A DNA stretch of 64,000 nt from Ampullaceana balthica (GCA_944989445.1 CALYLW010001013.1:431892-495891); one strand, 5' to 3'. Shown: positions 21,924 to 32,530, counted from the first letter of the stretch. Notes: generated by a model from the sequence alone, not told the origin. Program-made: numbers and translations.

Positions 21924-23554
21924 CAGAGGCGTAACTAGGTTTTTGGCGCCCTTGGCTAATTTATTTTTGGCGCCCTTGATAAATCCACAAGTTTCAGCTT
22001 TGCGATTTTTTCATTTGTTATAAAAAATATTTTAATTTCTCTTATTTTATTTATGACAATAATTACGTAGTCTGACAGTGACAATCAAACAACGTGAATA
22101 TAAAAAATGCATAAGACAGGAACAATACTAATTTGCAGTTTATACTAAATAATACAAAATAAATGTGTGGATAAAACGGGATATTGTTGTGTTTATAAAG
22201 ATTACAGCATAATTTGAAGTATCATGTATTACAAATAAAAACAATAGAGTTAATGTGTCATACTCACTATATCATACATAACAAAAGAAACTCACAATTA
22301 AAAGAAAATTTAAGTAACACTCCACCGACTACAGCTCAGCACTTCAGTTAGCTGGCGTATTTGCGTGTTGCTAATACAGTCGGACCTCTCTAAGTCCAAC
22401 TCAAAGGGGACAAAAAATCGGCTTACTGAGTTTTCGAGTTAGGGAAACTGGCGTAATAGGCGCAGATTAATCAAGGACAATGTTGATTTTTAGAAAAAGG
22501 GGGGAGGGTGGAATAACCATAGCGGCTAAGTAGGCTTGACAGGAAAGAGGGGCGGTGATGTTTCATATGACAGGAGCCAACTTTTTTTGACATACCGACA
22601 CAAGCCCGTGAGGGGAGACACCTTCCTTCCCCTCCCTCACTTTACTCTCTCGATACTGGGTTGAGGATAGTATGATGTTTCTTTTTAAAAGAAAGACTTT
22701 AAAATCATATTGCCATTTGTATTATAAGAAGCCTCGCAAAGGCCACAAACATAATAAAAAATATTATTTTGGTTCAAATGAAATATATTTAAATATAATT
22801 AATTATTCACTTTTTTGTTATCAAGGATAAAAGTGAAATACGGTTGGACCTCGCTAAATCGAACTTCCATAAGTCCAAAATCTCCCTCTATCGAATTAAT
22901 TGTTAAGTCCCGGCCAAATTCCATAAGACTAATGTGTTATAGATATCCTTAACTGCAAGATTTTTGGCTTTCAACCTCTTTTAGTCGAATTTTCCATGGC
23001 GTTTGGGTTATTATTCTAGAGTGACATTTCAGAACACGTGTTCCGTAAAGCCACGTAAATGGACGTGTAATCTAATCTTAGTGCATTCCACGAGGGATTA
23101 AGCGACCCTTGCAAGTACAAAAAATGACAAAAACAAGAAAAAGGAGAGGTAACTAATTGGCGTCCCTTTTTCTGCATGCAGTGACTCTTTTAAAAAATAA
23201 TAATCTTTCTCCCCCTATCCCACTGTGGAGGGAGAAAAATAGAGGAGGGTGAGGGAAGGGCTTTCATATTAAACATAGACACATCCTCTCTTACCTGTCA
23301 CGTCTACTTGCCGGTATGGCTGTTCCCCCGACCCCTCAATAACTACATTCTCCTTCATTAACCGGCGCCTATTACGCCATTTTCCGTAACTCAAAAACTC
23401 CATAAGTTTTTTTTTCAGGTCCTTTTGAGTTCGACTTAGAGAGGTCCGACGGTATTTATTTAAATACAAATGTAAAAATTAGAGATTTAGTGGCGCCCTT
23501 TTGAGTTGGCGCCCTTGGCAACTACCCCGATGCCAACCCGTTGTTACGCCACTG
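21924..23554. mobile_element. Non-autonomous hAT-like element, 1.6 kb
   Basis: The left end reads CAGAGGCGTAACTAGG. The right end, reverse-complemented, reads CAGTGGCGTAACAACGG. Both ends then carry GGCGCCCTTGG-type sequence. The flanks ATCACATT (21,916-21,923) and ATTACATT (23,555-23,562) match at 7 of 8 bases, consistent with an aged 8-bp TSD. The tip resembles the 11-kb hAT element (CAG-x-GGCGT), suggesting related transposases. No coding sequence is present, and the interior contains a pogo/mariner-like element. Confidence 0.75.
22377..23452. mobile_element. pogo/Tc1-mariner-like non-autonomous element nested in the hAT MITE
   Basis: Inverted ends CAGTCGGACCTCTCTAAG (left) and CCGTCGGACCTCTCTAAG (right, reverse-complemented) continue inward for about 95 bp. 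TA dinucleotides flank them (22,375-22,376 and 23,453-23,454). TA duplication plus this kind of tip fits the Tc1/mariner/pogo group. From 22,841 a second, internal end (CGGTTGGACCTCGC) starts a block shared with 44,094-44,250. This suggests either a nested relative or a duplicated end. The minus-strand frame 23,269-23,469 runs through the right TIR and is not a gene. Confidence 0.7.
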
Positions 23555-23574
23555 ATTACATTTTAGATTTAGGA

Positions 23575-23655
23575 ATAGGCTTTAGGGTTAAGGGTATGTT
23601 TTAAGGTTAGGGGTAGGTTTAGTGTTAGGTTATGGGTAGGTTTAGTGATAGTTAC
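23575..23655. repeat. Degenerate TTAGGG-like interstitial repeat
   Basis: About 80 bases of irregular TTAGGG, TTAGGGT and GTAGGTTTAG units lie directly beyond the hAT MITE TSD. The sequence is too degenerate and short for a telomere; it may be an old repair insertion or simple drift. Confidence 0.55.
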
Positions 23656-23994
23656 TCCTTTCTTCATTTTATTTCTTAATTTTCTCCCTGAGCGTAAATT
23701 ACTTTTAAAACAGGCCAAAAACCGTGAAAATAACAACATAATTTTTATAACCAGCCATACTAGTACTACACTGTGACCTGCGCTGGGTCCGAATATACTT
23801 TTAATCTAACGAAACCCGCCAGGGACAAAATAGCCGCTGCCTTCGAACTATTTGGACATATTTGTACTTGTAGCTCTTCAATTTAGAAAGATGATTTCCA
23901 CCGGAGGTGCACGACTGAATACACTCTACCTTTATATACAGTTAAATATCTCTTTAATACTTTTTAAACATTTTTTATTAATTTAATTTTGTCT
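23656..23994. other. AT-rich intergenic DNA, no gene seen
   Basis: No feature recognised. Confidence 0.5.
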
Positions 23995-24195
23995 CTATTA
24001 ATAAAAGCCTAATCCATCAATCACAAATCGATAATTCTCTGACTTAATTTTCCCAGGCTCATTCCTTTAAGTTCACTTAGTAAAGTTAACTATCAATGAT
24101 CTTAACATAGTATTCAATAATTGACCTAGGACCAATACTGTCACTTTGTTTACATTATCTATACAAACCTACAATTTAAACCTGACTGATGAATA
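23995..24195 (+). repeat. Family E repeat fragment, third copy
   Basis: From TTAATAAAAGCCTAATC through ACCTAGGACCAATAC and TCACTTTGTTTACATT this matches 47,372-47,575. It also matches the reverse complement of about 57,515-57,685. The outer part of the large inverted repeat therefore belongs to a dispersed family. Confidence 0.75.
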
Positions 24196-25085
24196 GATGT
24201 AGATTAAACTTAATAATTAAATCCTATATTAAAAATATCAAATAATTTTTGAAGACACTAGTCACATAGAAATAAAAAAATCATTAAACATACAACCTAA
24301 CCGATGCCTACAGGGAAATCTTTAAAATATAATCAACTATTAAAAAATTACAAAATAATACCGTGATATATCTCGTATTAATAACATAAAAATTTGACCC
24401 GGATGAACTTATCCCAGATGTAACAGATGTTATGGAAGGGAAATAACCAGTAATAATTAAACATTATTTTATTTATGTAGTTGACATTGCATTGTCTTAG
24501 ATATATATATATTCTAGACACAATAGCTAAATAATAAGAAAAATTAAATTAATAAACAAATAATTCTATTTGTGTATATATTTATGTTTATATGATTGTT
24601 CTTTTTCTTCAAGTAATATAAAACAATTCATAAAATAGTATAGTGTTATATAATTTATAGTAATAAGAACATAATCGCAGACATGTGCTTTAGGCCTTAT
24701 TATTTCCATGTCATATTAAGTGGCAAGCCACTTGTTTTCGTTCCCTTTATTAGTGATACAATATCATTAAATTTTAGTATACTTTTTCACAGGCTATAAA
24801 TATATTACATAGATCCATGTCATTTCTTTAATCGGTATACCCCAACAAAACGGATTCTGAGTGACAGATACTAAATAGATTCAAAATACAGTCTAGTTAG
24901 TCTAGTATTATAAATTTATTACTGATTCAGAAGAGCGCAATCATCGTCATCAATAAGTCATTGTGTTATATTGTGATTGCAGCTGTGTCTCTTCGCTTCC
25001 ATTCTTGTATTTATGGATTAAAAACCTTTGCTTAATGGGAAATGTTTGTAAATTTGTAATACTTGAAAGTAACACAACTTGAAAG
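24196..25085. other. AT-rich intergenic DNA, no gene seen
   Basis: It includes one lone unit of the 4.5-kb minisatellite (about 24,289-24,318) and the palindrome-like AAGTGGCAAGCCACTT at about 24,719. No coding signal was recognised. Confidence 0.5.
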
Positions 25086-25204
25086 AGAGCTATCAACATA
25101 TAAACAAACCTATCAACATATAAACAAACCTATCAAGATATAAACAAACCAATCAACATATAAACAAACCTATCAACATATAAACAAACCTATCAACATA
25201 TAAA
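25086..25204. repeat. 20-bp minisatellite, 6 copies
   Basis: The unit is TATCAACATATAAACAAACC, nearly invariant. The array ends exactly where a family B copy begins. Confidence 0.95.
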
Positions 25205-25698
25205 CGTAAAAAACAAAGGTTTGACTATAAATCCTTTATGTACAAGACATAACTAAAAGAGTGTTCATTATAATACGCAGCGCAAGACAATCCAAAAATA
25301 CGAAATGTAAGTTATGTCTCATAAAACTTGTTAAATATAATGCGCACCGATCGGGAATATGTTTATAAAAAGTATTGTCAATATAATACGCAGCAAATCG
25401 CGCAAAAGGGAAGTATCAATAAAAAGATCATTCAATATAATACGCACCGCGACATTCTATCTCAAAAATTTAACATGATACATAGAGATAATTAAAATGA
25501 TCTACAAATTCAATAATTCAATTACAGTACATGCGATCAATCTGAAATTTTGTAACATCGTTTTTATTATGAGTACATAGCTGCCTGCAAAATTTCAGCT
25601 CGCTAGCTTACGAGCAAGTGGGTTAAAATCGATCCAATGTTTTTTCGATAAACAAGCAAGCAGGGGCTCAAACGGACACCACAAGTTAATATAAAAGA
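25205..25698 (+). mobile_element. Family B element, single copy
   Basis: It shares the start (GACTATAAATCCTTTATGTA), the internal TATAATACGCAGCGC and TATAATACGCACCGCGAC motifs, and the ACACCACAAGTTAATATAAA end with the 15.8-17.3 kb trimer. It is moderately diverged, lacks the GGTCGGTCGG stretch and is non-coding. Confidence 0.85.
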
Positions 25699-26424
25699 TT
25701 TTAAAATATCTGCTATTATCAAATACTTTGTGTATATTTCAAGTTTAATATCACGTAGTATCATACAAGGACAAGTTAGTTGGGCTTTTGAAAAAGGTGG
25801 GCGCCGTAGACTCCCTTTTAAATAACTAGGTGTCTCTTAACACCGGTATAGACTTAGATTTAAAAAAGTTCTCGTCACTAATTCATTTTTGGCAGATTTT
25901 AATGTTTTATTAAACTTAGTAACTTGCAATAAGAAACAACATTCACTTAATATACGTTGCCTTTGTTGCAGGCTTAAGTGAATATGTAATGATATGAAAT
26001 GATAATTTTAAGATTAGTTAAAACACAAAAGTATTTCAACTCTTCATAAAACTGCACGAGACCAAGTTACAATTTTTCTCACAAATGTGTCTTAAATAAG
26101 ATTAAACTAATATGTTTAAAAATAAATTAAATTGTTTTTATTAAATGTCTTAATAACAAAGAATGCATCCATTTTATAACATTTTATTATTCAAAGAAAC
26201 ATCGCACTTATTAAAAAATATTGACACATAGGTTTCAATTTAGGCCATAATAACTGAATGTGTTCGAATTAGGGAAACCAAGTTTTAAGCAATACAATAA
26301 CAGTAGTTAAGGTTACGGTTACTTTATCGTATAGTACATCTTGCTTTTTGTATTGTTGATAAATATGCTGAGCAGTCAAATGATGACAATTATGACTTTT
26401 GTCGTGACCCGACATAACGGCCCT
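25699..26424. other. AT-rich intergenic DNA, no gene seen
   Basis: No feature recognised. Confidence 0.5.
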
Positions 26425-26600
26425 GATCAAAAACGGCCTCGGTAAAAATGGCCTCGGTAAAAACGGCCTCGGTAAAAATGGCCTCGGTAAAAACGGCCTT
26501 GGTAGAAACGGCCTCGGTAAAAACGGCCTCGGTAAACAGGCCTCGGTAGAAATGGCCTCTGTAAAAACGGCCTCGGTAAAAACGGCTCAGAAAAATCGGT
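26425..26600. repeat. 15-bp minisatellite, about 11-12 copies
   Basis: The unit is GGCCTCGGTAAAAAC with C/T and A/G changes. Because 15 is a multiple of 3, both minus-strand frames at 26,390-26,666 stay open; they are artefacts of the array. It occupies the same place relative to the MULE fragment as the GGCC-rich array at 31,090-31,305 does to the other MULE copy. Confidence 0.93.
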
Positions 26601-26624
26601 CCTGGTCGAAATGGCCCCTTGTTT

Positions 26625-27035
26625 TCCCCCAAAACAGAGATATTGCGTCGTTAGCTTATCGTGCACTATTCAAATAATTGGAAACACAAAAACACGGGTT
26701 CATTGAATGTACTTTTAAAGTAGACCCAGACCTGTTAATGAACATGTTTAACATTCATAGTTTAGTTGAACACAACGCTCTTCATGTTTCTTACGGGTTA
26801 AAAGACTGTTAAAACAGAAGCGTCATTCAACCGTTTGTTTGATGGGTTTAAGAATCTCCAGTCAGCTGTTAATCCACAAAGTGTTATGGATGATTTTTAA
26901 AAAGCCCAAATGCAGTCTGACTAGTTTTACAGCTGTAGAAATTGTATGGTGTTTATTTTATCTTGGGGAGAATCTCTGGCGAAATGTGCAGCAATTGAAT
27001 CTTGTGAATGGATATAAAAACGATGAAAACGCTCG
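26625..27035 (+). pseudogene. Mutator-like (MULE) transposase fragment, copy 1, decayed
   Basis: Across several frames the translation gives HSLVEHNALHVSYGLKD (about 26,757-26,807), then a FKNLQS-plus-VNPQSVMDDF block (about 26,850-26,900) and LSWGESLAKCAAIES (about 26,958-27,003). The same blocks occur in the opposite orientation at 29,878-31,190. They match the MULE transposase layout: a short hydrophobic strand ending H-x-L-V, a downstream F-(x)-K block, then a W-x-x-(x)-Q/A segment. Stops and frameshifts are frequent. A minisatellite starts about 30 bases after the last conserved block. Confidence 0.65.
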
Positions 27036-27065
27036 TACACATGTCAAAATGGCGCTGGCTCCCAC

Positions 27066-27592
27066 TTTTGCCCCTCCTACTGACGTTGCGGCTGTCAGTT
27101 TTGTCTCTCCTGCTGACGTTGCGGCTGTCAGTTTTGTCTCTCCTGCTGACGTTGCGGCTGTCAGTTTTGTCTCTCCTGCTGACGTTGTGGCTGTCAGTTT
27201 TGTCTCTCCTGCTGACGTTGCGGCTGTCTGTTTTGCCCCTCCTGCTGACGTTGCGGCTGTCTGTTTTGCCCCTCCTGCTGACGTTGTGACTGTCATTTTT
27301 GTCTCTCCTGCTGACGTTGCGGCTGTCAGTTTTGTCTCTCCTGCTGATGTTGAGGCTGTCAATTTTGTCTCTCCTGCTGATGTTGCGGCTGTCAGTTTTG
27401 CCCCTCCTGCTAACGTTGCGGCTGTCTGTTTTGTCTTTCGTGCTGATGTTGCGGCTGTCAGTTTTGCCCCTCCTGCTGACGTTGCGGCTGTCTGTTTTGT
27501 CTTTCATGCTGATGTTGCGGCTGTCAGTTTTACCCCTCCTGCTGACGTTGCGGCTGTCAGTTTTGTCTCTCCTGCTGATGTTGCAGCTGGTT
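27066..27592. repeat. 33-bp minisatellite, about 16 copies
   Basis: The unit contains TGCTGACGTTGCGGCTGTCA followed by a GTTTTGTCTCTCC-like part. Since 33 is a multiple of 3, all plus frames and two minus frames are long and open. The longest is 26,839-27,642 (267 codons), which encodes MULE remnant plus 16 repeats of ADVAAVSFVSP. Both strands being open is a property of the unit, and I do not treat it as a gene. The monomers show CTG/TTG and GCC/GTC variants. Confidence 0.95.
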
Positions 27593-27701
27593 CAACAATG
27601 TCCACCAGAAATGGCGGATGTAATAGATTACTGGGAAGATAACCATACCAGTAGAATGAGATTGAACCAAGAATGAATCTACGATTTCATATTCCACTCT
27701 G

Positions 27702-28240
27702 GAATGTACATTATAGTGTTAAAAACGGCCTTCCTCAATGTACATACTCCTGTTACAAACTGCTTCTTCAATGTACATAATCGTGTTACAAACGGCCTTC
27801 TTCAATGTACAAACTCGTGTTACAAACGGCCTTCTTCAATGTACATAATCGTGCTACAAACAGCCTTCTTCAATGTACATACTAGTGTTACAAACAGCCT
27901 TCTTCAATGTACATACTCATGTTACAAACGGCCTTTACCAATGTACATACTCGTGTTACAAACGACCTTTACCAATGTACATACTCGTGTTACAAACATC
28001 CTTCTTCAATGTACATACTCATGTTACAAACGGCCTTCCTCAATGTACATACTCATGTTACAAACGGCCTTTACCAATGTACATACTCGTCTTACAAACA
28101 GCCTTCCTCAATGTACATACTAGTGTCACAAACAGCCTTCCTCAATGTACATACTAGTGTTACAAACAGCCTTTCTCAATGTACAAACTCGTGTTACAAA
28201 CAGCCTTCCTCAATGTACATACTAGTGTTTCAAACAGCTT
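27702..28240. repeat. 34-bp minisatellite, about 16 copies
   Basis: The unit includes GTTACAAACAGCCTTC and AATGTACATACT. The three long overlapping plus frames (27,704-28,320) arise from the repeat. It follows the 33-bp array with only about 110 bp between. Confidence 0.95.
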
Positions 28241-28961
28241 TCTACGCACCAACAACTCTGTTGAAGGATGGCACAATGCTTTGTAACAGTGTTTGGATTG
28301 TCACCATTCATTCGTTATAAAATTGTTAAACATTTACGCAAGGCACAGGAAAATGTCGAGATGCAGATATAACGTTTTAACGACGGTGTCTGACAGCATA
28401 CGTCATTGAAAAGTTCAGGTGCCCCGTCGATTCGAGGCTATTGTACCAGCATATAGGACGATTATGAATGTAACTAAAGATAACCCGTCAAAAATAACGG
28501 AATCTTTTTTGGTTTGAGTTCAATATAAAATTACTGCTGTAAAAATTAACATTTGTTTAAGATCATTCAAAATACAATAGATTCCAAAAAGGAATACTTA
28601 ATTATTTAGTTCAAAATTTCTTTAATAACAATGTTTCTTGTAAATATTATCGAGTTCTTTAGCAAATGTTCTTGATGATCGGTATTTTTAACTAACACTT
28701 TTAAATTTTCATGATATCTGCCTCAAGTTAATGCTACATATCATTGTCCATGAGCAAAAACTGGCTAAGGGATTGGGAATGAACCAACTTTCATTAAACT
28801 GACAACGGGAATGAACCAACTTTCATGAAAATGGTGTCAAACACATAAGCCTTATTTTGAGACTTACATTAAATTATTCAAGCAAATCATTCTGTCAACG
28901 GTTTTTTTAAAATTTGAAATCAAGATGTGATAGAAAGAGAGAGAAGATGTTGAAAAGAGAT
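28241..28961. other. Spacer between arrays, no gene seen
   Basis: Contains a small direct duplication GGGAATGAACCAACTTTCAT (about 28,777 and 28,808). Nothing else was recognised. Confidence 0.5.
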
Positions 28962-29039
28962 ATAAAAACAAAATCGATCGCAGCGCCACCTAACAGCACT
29001 ATAAAAACAAAATCGATCGCAGCGCCACCTAACAGTATT
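28962..29039. repeat. 39-bp direct duplication
   Basis: Two adjacent copies begin ATAAAAACAAAATCGATCGC and continue AGCGCCACCTAACAG. They are almost identical, hence recent. Confidence 0.93.
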
Positions 29040-29185
29040 ACATCCATACAGACAACGGGAATTATGTATATTGATTATTTACCTAGAAGAATATATCAAT
29101 CGTTCGATTTGAAAAGAACATTCCTTGTGAGGGACTGATATCCTAAAATTACCTGAACACCGACATGCTCTCTTAGTGAACATTT

Positions 29186-29318
29186 TGTGTACATTATATA
29201 AAACAATTTGTGTACATTATATAAAACAATTTGTGTACATTATATAAAACAATTTGTGTACATTACATATAACAATTTAACGTTTGTGTACATTATATAA
29301 AACATTTTAACTTTTTCA
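29186..29318. repeat. 24-bp minisatellite, about 5 copies
   Basis: The unit is TTTGTGTACATTATATAAAA plus CAAT; the fourth junction is irregular. Confidence 0.92.
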
Positions 29319-29369
29319 AATTTTAATTTTAATAAAGCTTTTGACCTGTACTGAAAATCGTCAAATAGC

Positions 29370-29884
29370 AACATTGTTTCTTGTGGTGTTATTTTATTGT
29401 TTCTTGTGGTGTTTTTTTATTGTTTCTTATGGTTATATTTTATTGTTTCTGTTGGGGTTATTTTATTGTTTCTTGTGGTGTTTTTTATTGTTTCTTGTGG
29501 TGTTATTTTATTGTTTCTTGTGGTGATTTTTATTGTTTCTTATTGTGATATTTTATTGTTTCTTCTGGTGTTATGTTATTATTTCTTGTGGTGTTATTTT
29601 ATAGTTTCACGTTCAGTTATTTTATTGTTTCTTGTGGTGTTATTTTATAGTTTCACGTTCAGTTATTTTATTGTTTCTTGTGGTGTTATTTTATTGTTTC
29701 TTATGGTGTTATTTTATTGTTTCTTGTGGTGCTATTTTATTGTTTCTTGTGGTGTTATTTTATTGTTACTTGTGGTGTTATTTTATTTTTTCTTGTGGTG
29801 TTATTTTATTGTTACTTGTGGTGTTATTTTATTGTTTCTTGTGGTGTTATTTTGTTTCTCGTTGCGTTATTTTATTGTTTCTTC
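29370..29884. repeat. 23-bp minisatellite, about 22 copies
   Basis: The unit reads TTATTTTATTGTTTCTTGTG plus GTG. It ends where the C-terminal block of the minus-strand MULE fragment begins, so it lies immediately downstream of that block in transposase orientation. The open frames (29,341-30,002 and others) are repeat products. Confidence 0.95.
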
Positions 29885-30165
29885 TGAACAAGTTTCATTT
29901 GCTGCATCTTTCCCCAGAGATTCTGCCCAAGATAAAATAAGCACCCAACGATTTCCGCTGCTAAAAAAGCTCGTCCAACTACATTTAGCCTCACTCTTTT
30001 GAAATAAGCCATAACACTTTGTGGATTTAAAGCTCGCTGGAGATTCTTCATACAAGCGGTTATATGATGTTGTGTTTTATCAGTCCTTAATGCGTAAGCA
30101 ATAGGAAGAGCTTTATGTTCAACTAAACAATGAATTGTAACCATTAGGAAGAGCTTTATGTTCAA
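29878..30165 (-). pseudogene. MULE transposase fragment, copy 2, main block
   Basis: The minus-strand frame reads TIHCLVEHKALPIAYALR, TDKTQHHITACMKNLQRAL, NPQSVMAYFKRV and LGQNLWGKMQQMKLV in order over 97 codons. This is the core of a Mutator-like (MULE-type) transposase domain. In the family it belongs to an RNase H-fold DDE enzyme. This piece is better preserved than copy 1 but far shorter than a full transposase of several hundred residues. Toward its N-terminus the frame runs into a 43-bp tandem array made of the TIHCLVEHKALP coding segment. The N-proximal part resumes at 30,995. Confidence 0.75.
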
Positions 30166-30995
30166 CTAAACAATGAATTGTAACCAATAGGAAGATCTTT
30201 ATGTTCAACTAAACAATGAATTGTACCCAATAGGAAGAGCTTTATGTTCAACTAAACAATGAATTGTAACCAATAGGAAGAGCTTTATGTTCAACTAAAC
30301 AATGAATTGTAGCCAATAGGAAGAGCTTTATGTTCAACTAAACAATGAATTGTAACCAATAGGAAGAGCTTTATGTTCAAATAAATAATGAATTTTAACC
30401 AATAGAAAGAGCTTTATGTTCAACTAAACAATGAATTGTAACCAATAGATAGAGCTTTATGTTCAAATAAATAATGAATTTTAACTAATAGGAAGAGCTT
30501 TATGTTCAACTAAACAATGAATTGTAACCAATAGTAAGAGCTTTATGTTCAACTAAACAATGAATTGTAACCAATAGTAAGAGCTTTATGTTCAACTAAA
30601 CAATGAATTTTAGCCAATAGGAAGAGCTTTATGTTAAAATAAACAATGAATTGTAGCCAATAGGAAGAGCTTTATGATCAACTAAACAATGAATTGCAAC
30701 CAATAAGAAGAGCCTTATGTTCACTTAAACAATGAAATGTAACCAATAGGAAGAGCTTTATGTTCAACTAAACAATGAATTGTAACCAATAGGAAGAGCT
30801 TTATGTTCAACTAAACAATGAATTTTAACCAATAGGAAGAGCTTTATGTTCAACTAAACAATGAATTGTAACCAATAGGAAGAGCTTTATGTTCAACTAA
30901 ACAATGAATTGTAACCAATAGGAAGAGCTTTATGTTCAACTAAACAATGAATTGTAAGCAATAGCAAGAGTTTCATGTTCAACTAAATAATGAAT
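30101..30995. repeat. 43-bp minisatellite derived from MULE coding sequence, about 21 copies
   Basis: Each unit (GGAAGAGCTTTATGTTCAAC through AATGAATTGTAACCAAT) is the reverse complement of the codons for TIHCLVEHKALPI in the adjoining MULE fragment. Because 43 is not a multiple of 3, each copy shifts the frame. The array therefore destroys the gene rather than repeating a peptide. Confidence 0.93.
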
Positions 30996-31110
30996 TGAAA
31001 CACGTTCATTAACAAGTATGGAGCTACTTTGTAAGTACAGTCAATGAACCCGTGTTTTTTGGGTTTCCAATTATTTGAATAGTGCACGATAAGCTTACGA
31101 CGCAAAATAT
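30995..31110 (-). pseudogene. MULE transposase fragment, copy 2, N-proximal block
   Basis: The minus-strand translation gives RRKLIVHYSNNWKPKKHG, then FIDCTYKVAPYLLMNVFQF. It lies directly upstream, in transposase orientation, of the region expanded into the 43-bp array. Copy 1 has the same DNA at about 26,640-26,750 in the opposite orientation (TCGTGCACTATTCAAATAAT). The F-I-D-x-T-Y-K-x-x-P block is the start of the catalytic strand in MULE-type transposases. Confidence 0.65.
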
Positions 31111-31305
31111 CTGTCTGGGGCCAATTTGTCGTGGTCAGTTTTGATCGGGGCTGTTTAAACTTGTGCCGTTCTGACTGGGGCCGATTTGTCATGGTCTTAT
31201 TTGACCATGACTGTTTAAACAGGGGCCAGTCTGTCTGAGGCCGATTTGTTGTGGTCTGTTTTGACCGGGGCTGTTTTAACTGGGGTCGTTCTGTCTGGGG
31301 TCAAA
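31090..31305. repeat. GGCC-rich irregular tandem repeat
   Basis: Repeated GGGGCCGATTTGTC, TGGTCTGTTTTGACCGGGG and CTGTTTAAAC blocks give a period near 55-60 with internal halves. It is the counterpart of the 15-bp GGCC array beside MULE copy 1. Confidence 0.8.
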
Positions 31306-31309
31306 TAAA

Positions 31310-32530
31310 TTTTAACAATTTTTATCAAAAGTCAACAAAAGCAACAAACACATAGATCACGACAAACGCTATGTGGAATCTTGTATTGAATGTTGTTATA
31401 AAACTTTCAAGTCGTAATTCTCCAATTATCTAGACTCTAGACGCTACAAAAACAATTTAACATTATTACAAAAATATAACATGCATGTAGGAAACGATTA
31501 TGTTTCATTACAGGCGTTTTTGTAAGGTTTTTATTTTAATACTTTAAATTTAAAAAAAAACGTAAAAAAACAAGTTTTTGAATATAAATCCTTTATGAAC
31601 GAGACATAACTAAAAGAATGTTTATTATAATACGCAGCGCAAGACCATCCAAAAAAGGTAGTTATGTGTTGTAAAACATGTTTAATACAATGCGCACCGA
31701 TCAGGAATCTGTTTATAAAAAGTGTGTCAATAAAATACGCACCTTATTGCGCGAGAGAAAGGTTGTTCAATATAATACGCACCGCGACACTCTATCTCAA
31801 AAAATGACATGATACATAGAGATAAATAAAATAATCTAAAAATTCAATAATTTAATTACGGTACATGCGATCGATCTGAAATTTTAAAACGTCGTTTTTA
31901 TCATCATTACAAAACTTCCTGCAAAATTTCGCTAGCTTTAGAGAAAATGGGTTAAAAATCGATCCAAAGTTTGGTGACAAGCAAGCAAGCAAGGGCGGAA
32001 GCAGACACCACGAGTTAATATAAAGGATTTTAAAATATATAAAATTAATATTTAGCATGTAATCACGTGCCACAAAGACAAAGCAAATTATTATATTGTA
32101 AATCTTATTTTTTTAGCAAGAAAAGGCTATATAAATTTTCGCCATTGAACTAAGGGCCTAATTTAATTGACACTGTCTCCCTAATTATAGGTAGCGAAGT
32201 CAAGTGGCATGCCACTTGAACCAAACAGATTGTCTTTTTACAAAAGGACACGTCGTACGTCAATCTTCTACCTTGAAACAATTAGGCAATCGTATATTTT
32301 GAAGCCATTATATATATATTTAATAATTTTCTCAATTTAAAAAGTGATTTTATAATCGATTTTTTTCGTATTTTTTAAGTATATACATGCGTCTAAGTTA
32401 CATTCAAAGAAAGATTTAAGCAACTTAAGTTATTAACACTTGTTAATTATAGATTCATATACTTTTCTTTTTAAAATATTTAATATCATTTGTTTTGACA
32501 GCCTAGTTTATCGATTGATATAAGTTGTTT
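31310..32530 (+). repeat. Dispersed repeat family A, copy 2, interrupted
   Basis: It matches 645-1,150 on both sides of a family B insertion (31,556-32,036). The left part shares CAACAAAAGCAACAAAC and CAAACGCTATGTGGAATC. The right part, from about 32,285, shares the later AT-rich tail. Between 32,037 and 32,285 lies extra sequence absent from copy 1, with the palindrome AAGTGGCATGCCACTT (32,204-32,219). Confidence 0.65.
31556..32036 (+). mobile_element. Family B element inserted in family A
   Basis: It has the family B start (CGTAAAAAAACAAGTTTTTG, ATAAATCCTTTATG), TATAATACGCAGCGC and TATAATACGCACCGCGAC, and the ACACCACGAGTTAATATAAA end. Its presence inside family A, absent at 645-1,150, shows it moved or was copied as a unit. 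No target duplication could be defined because the flanks are A/T-rich. Confidence 0.82.

Noticed and set aside
26953..27507. Minus-strand 184-codon frame of SRRDKTDSRNV repeats
   Set aside because: Antisense reading of the 33-bp minisatellite; no domain, and the opposite strand is equally open.
29341..30002. 201-codon hydrophobic frame that could look like a membrane protein
   Set aside because: Phe/Val/Leu richness comes directly from the T-rich 23-bp minisatellite.
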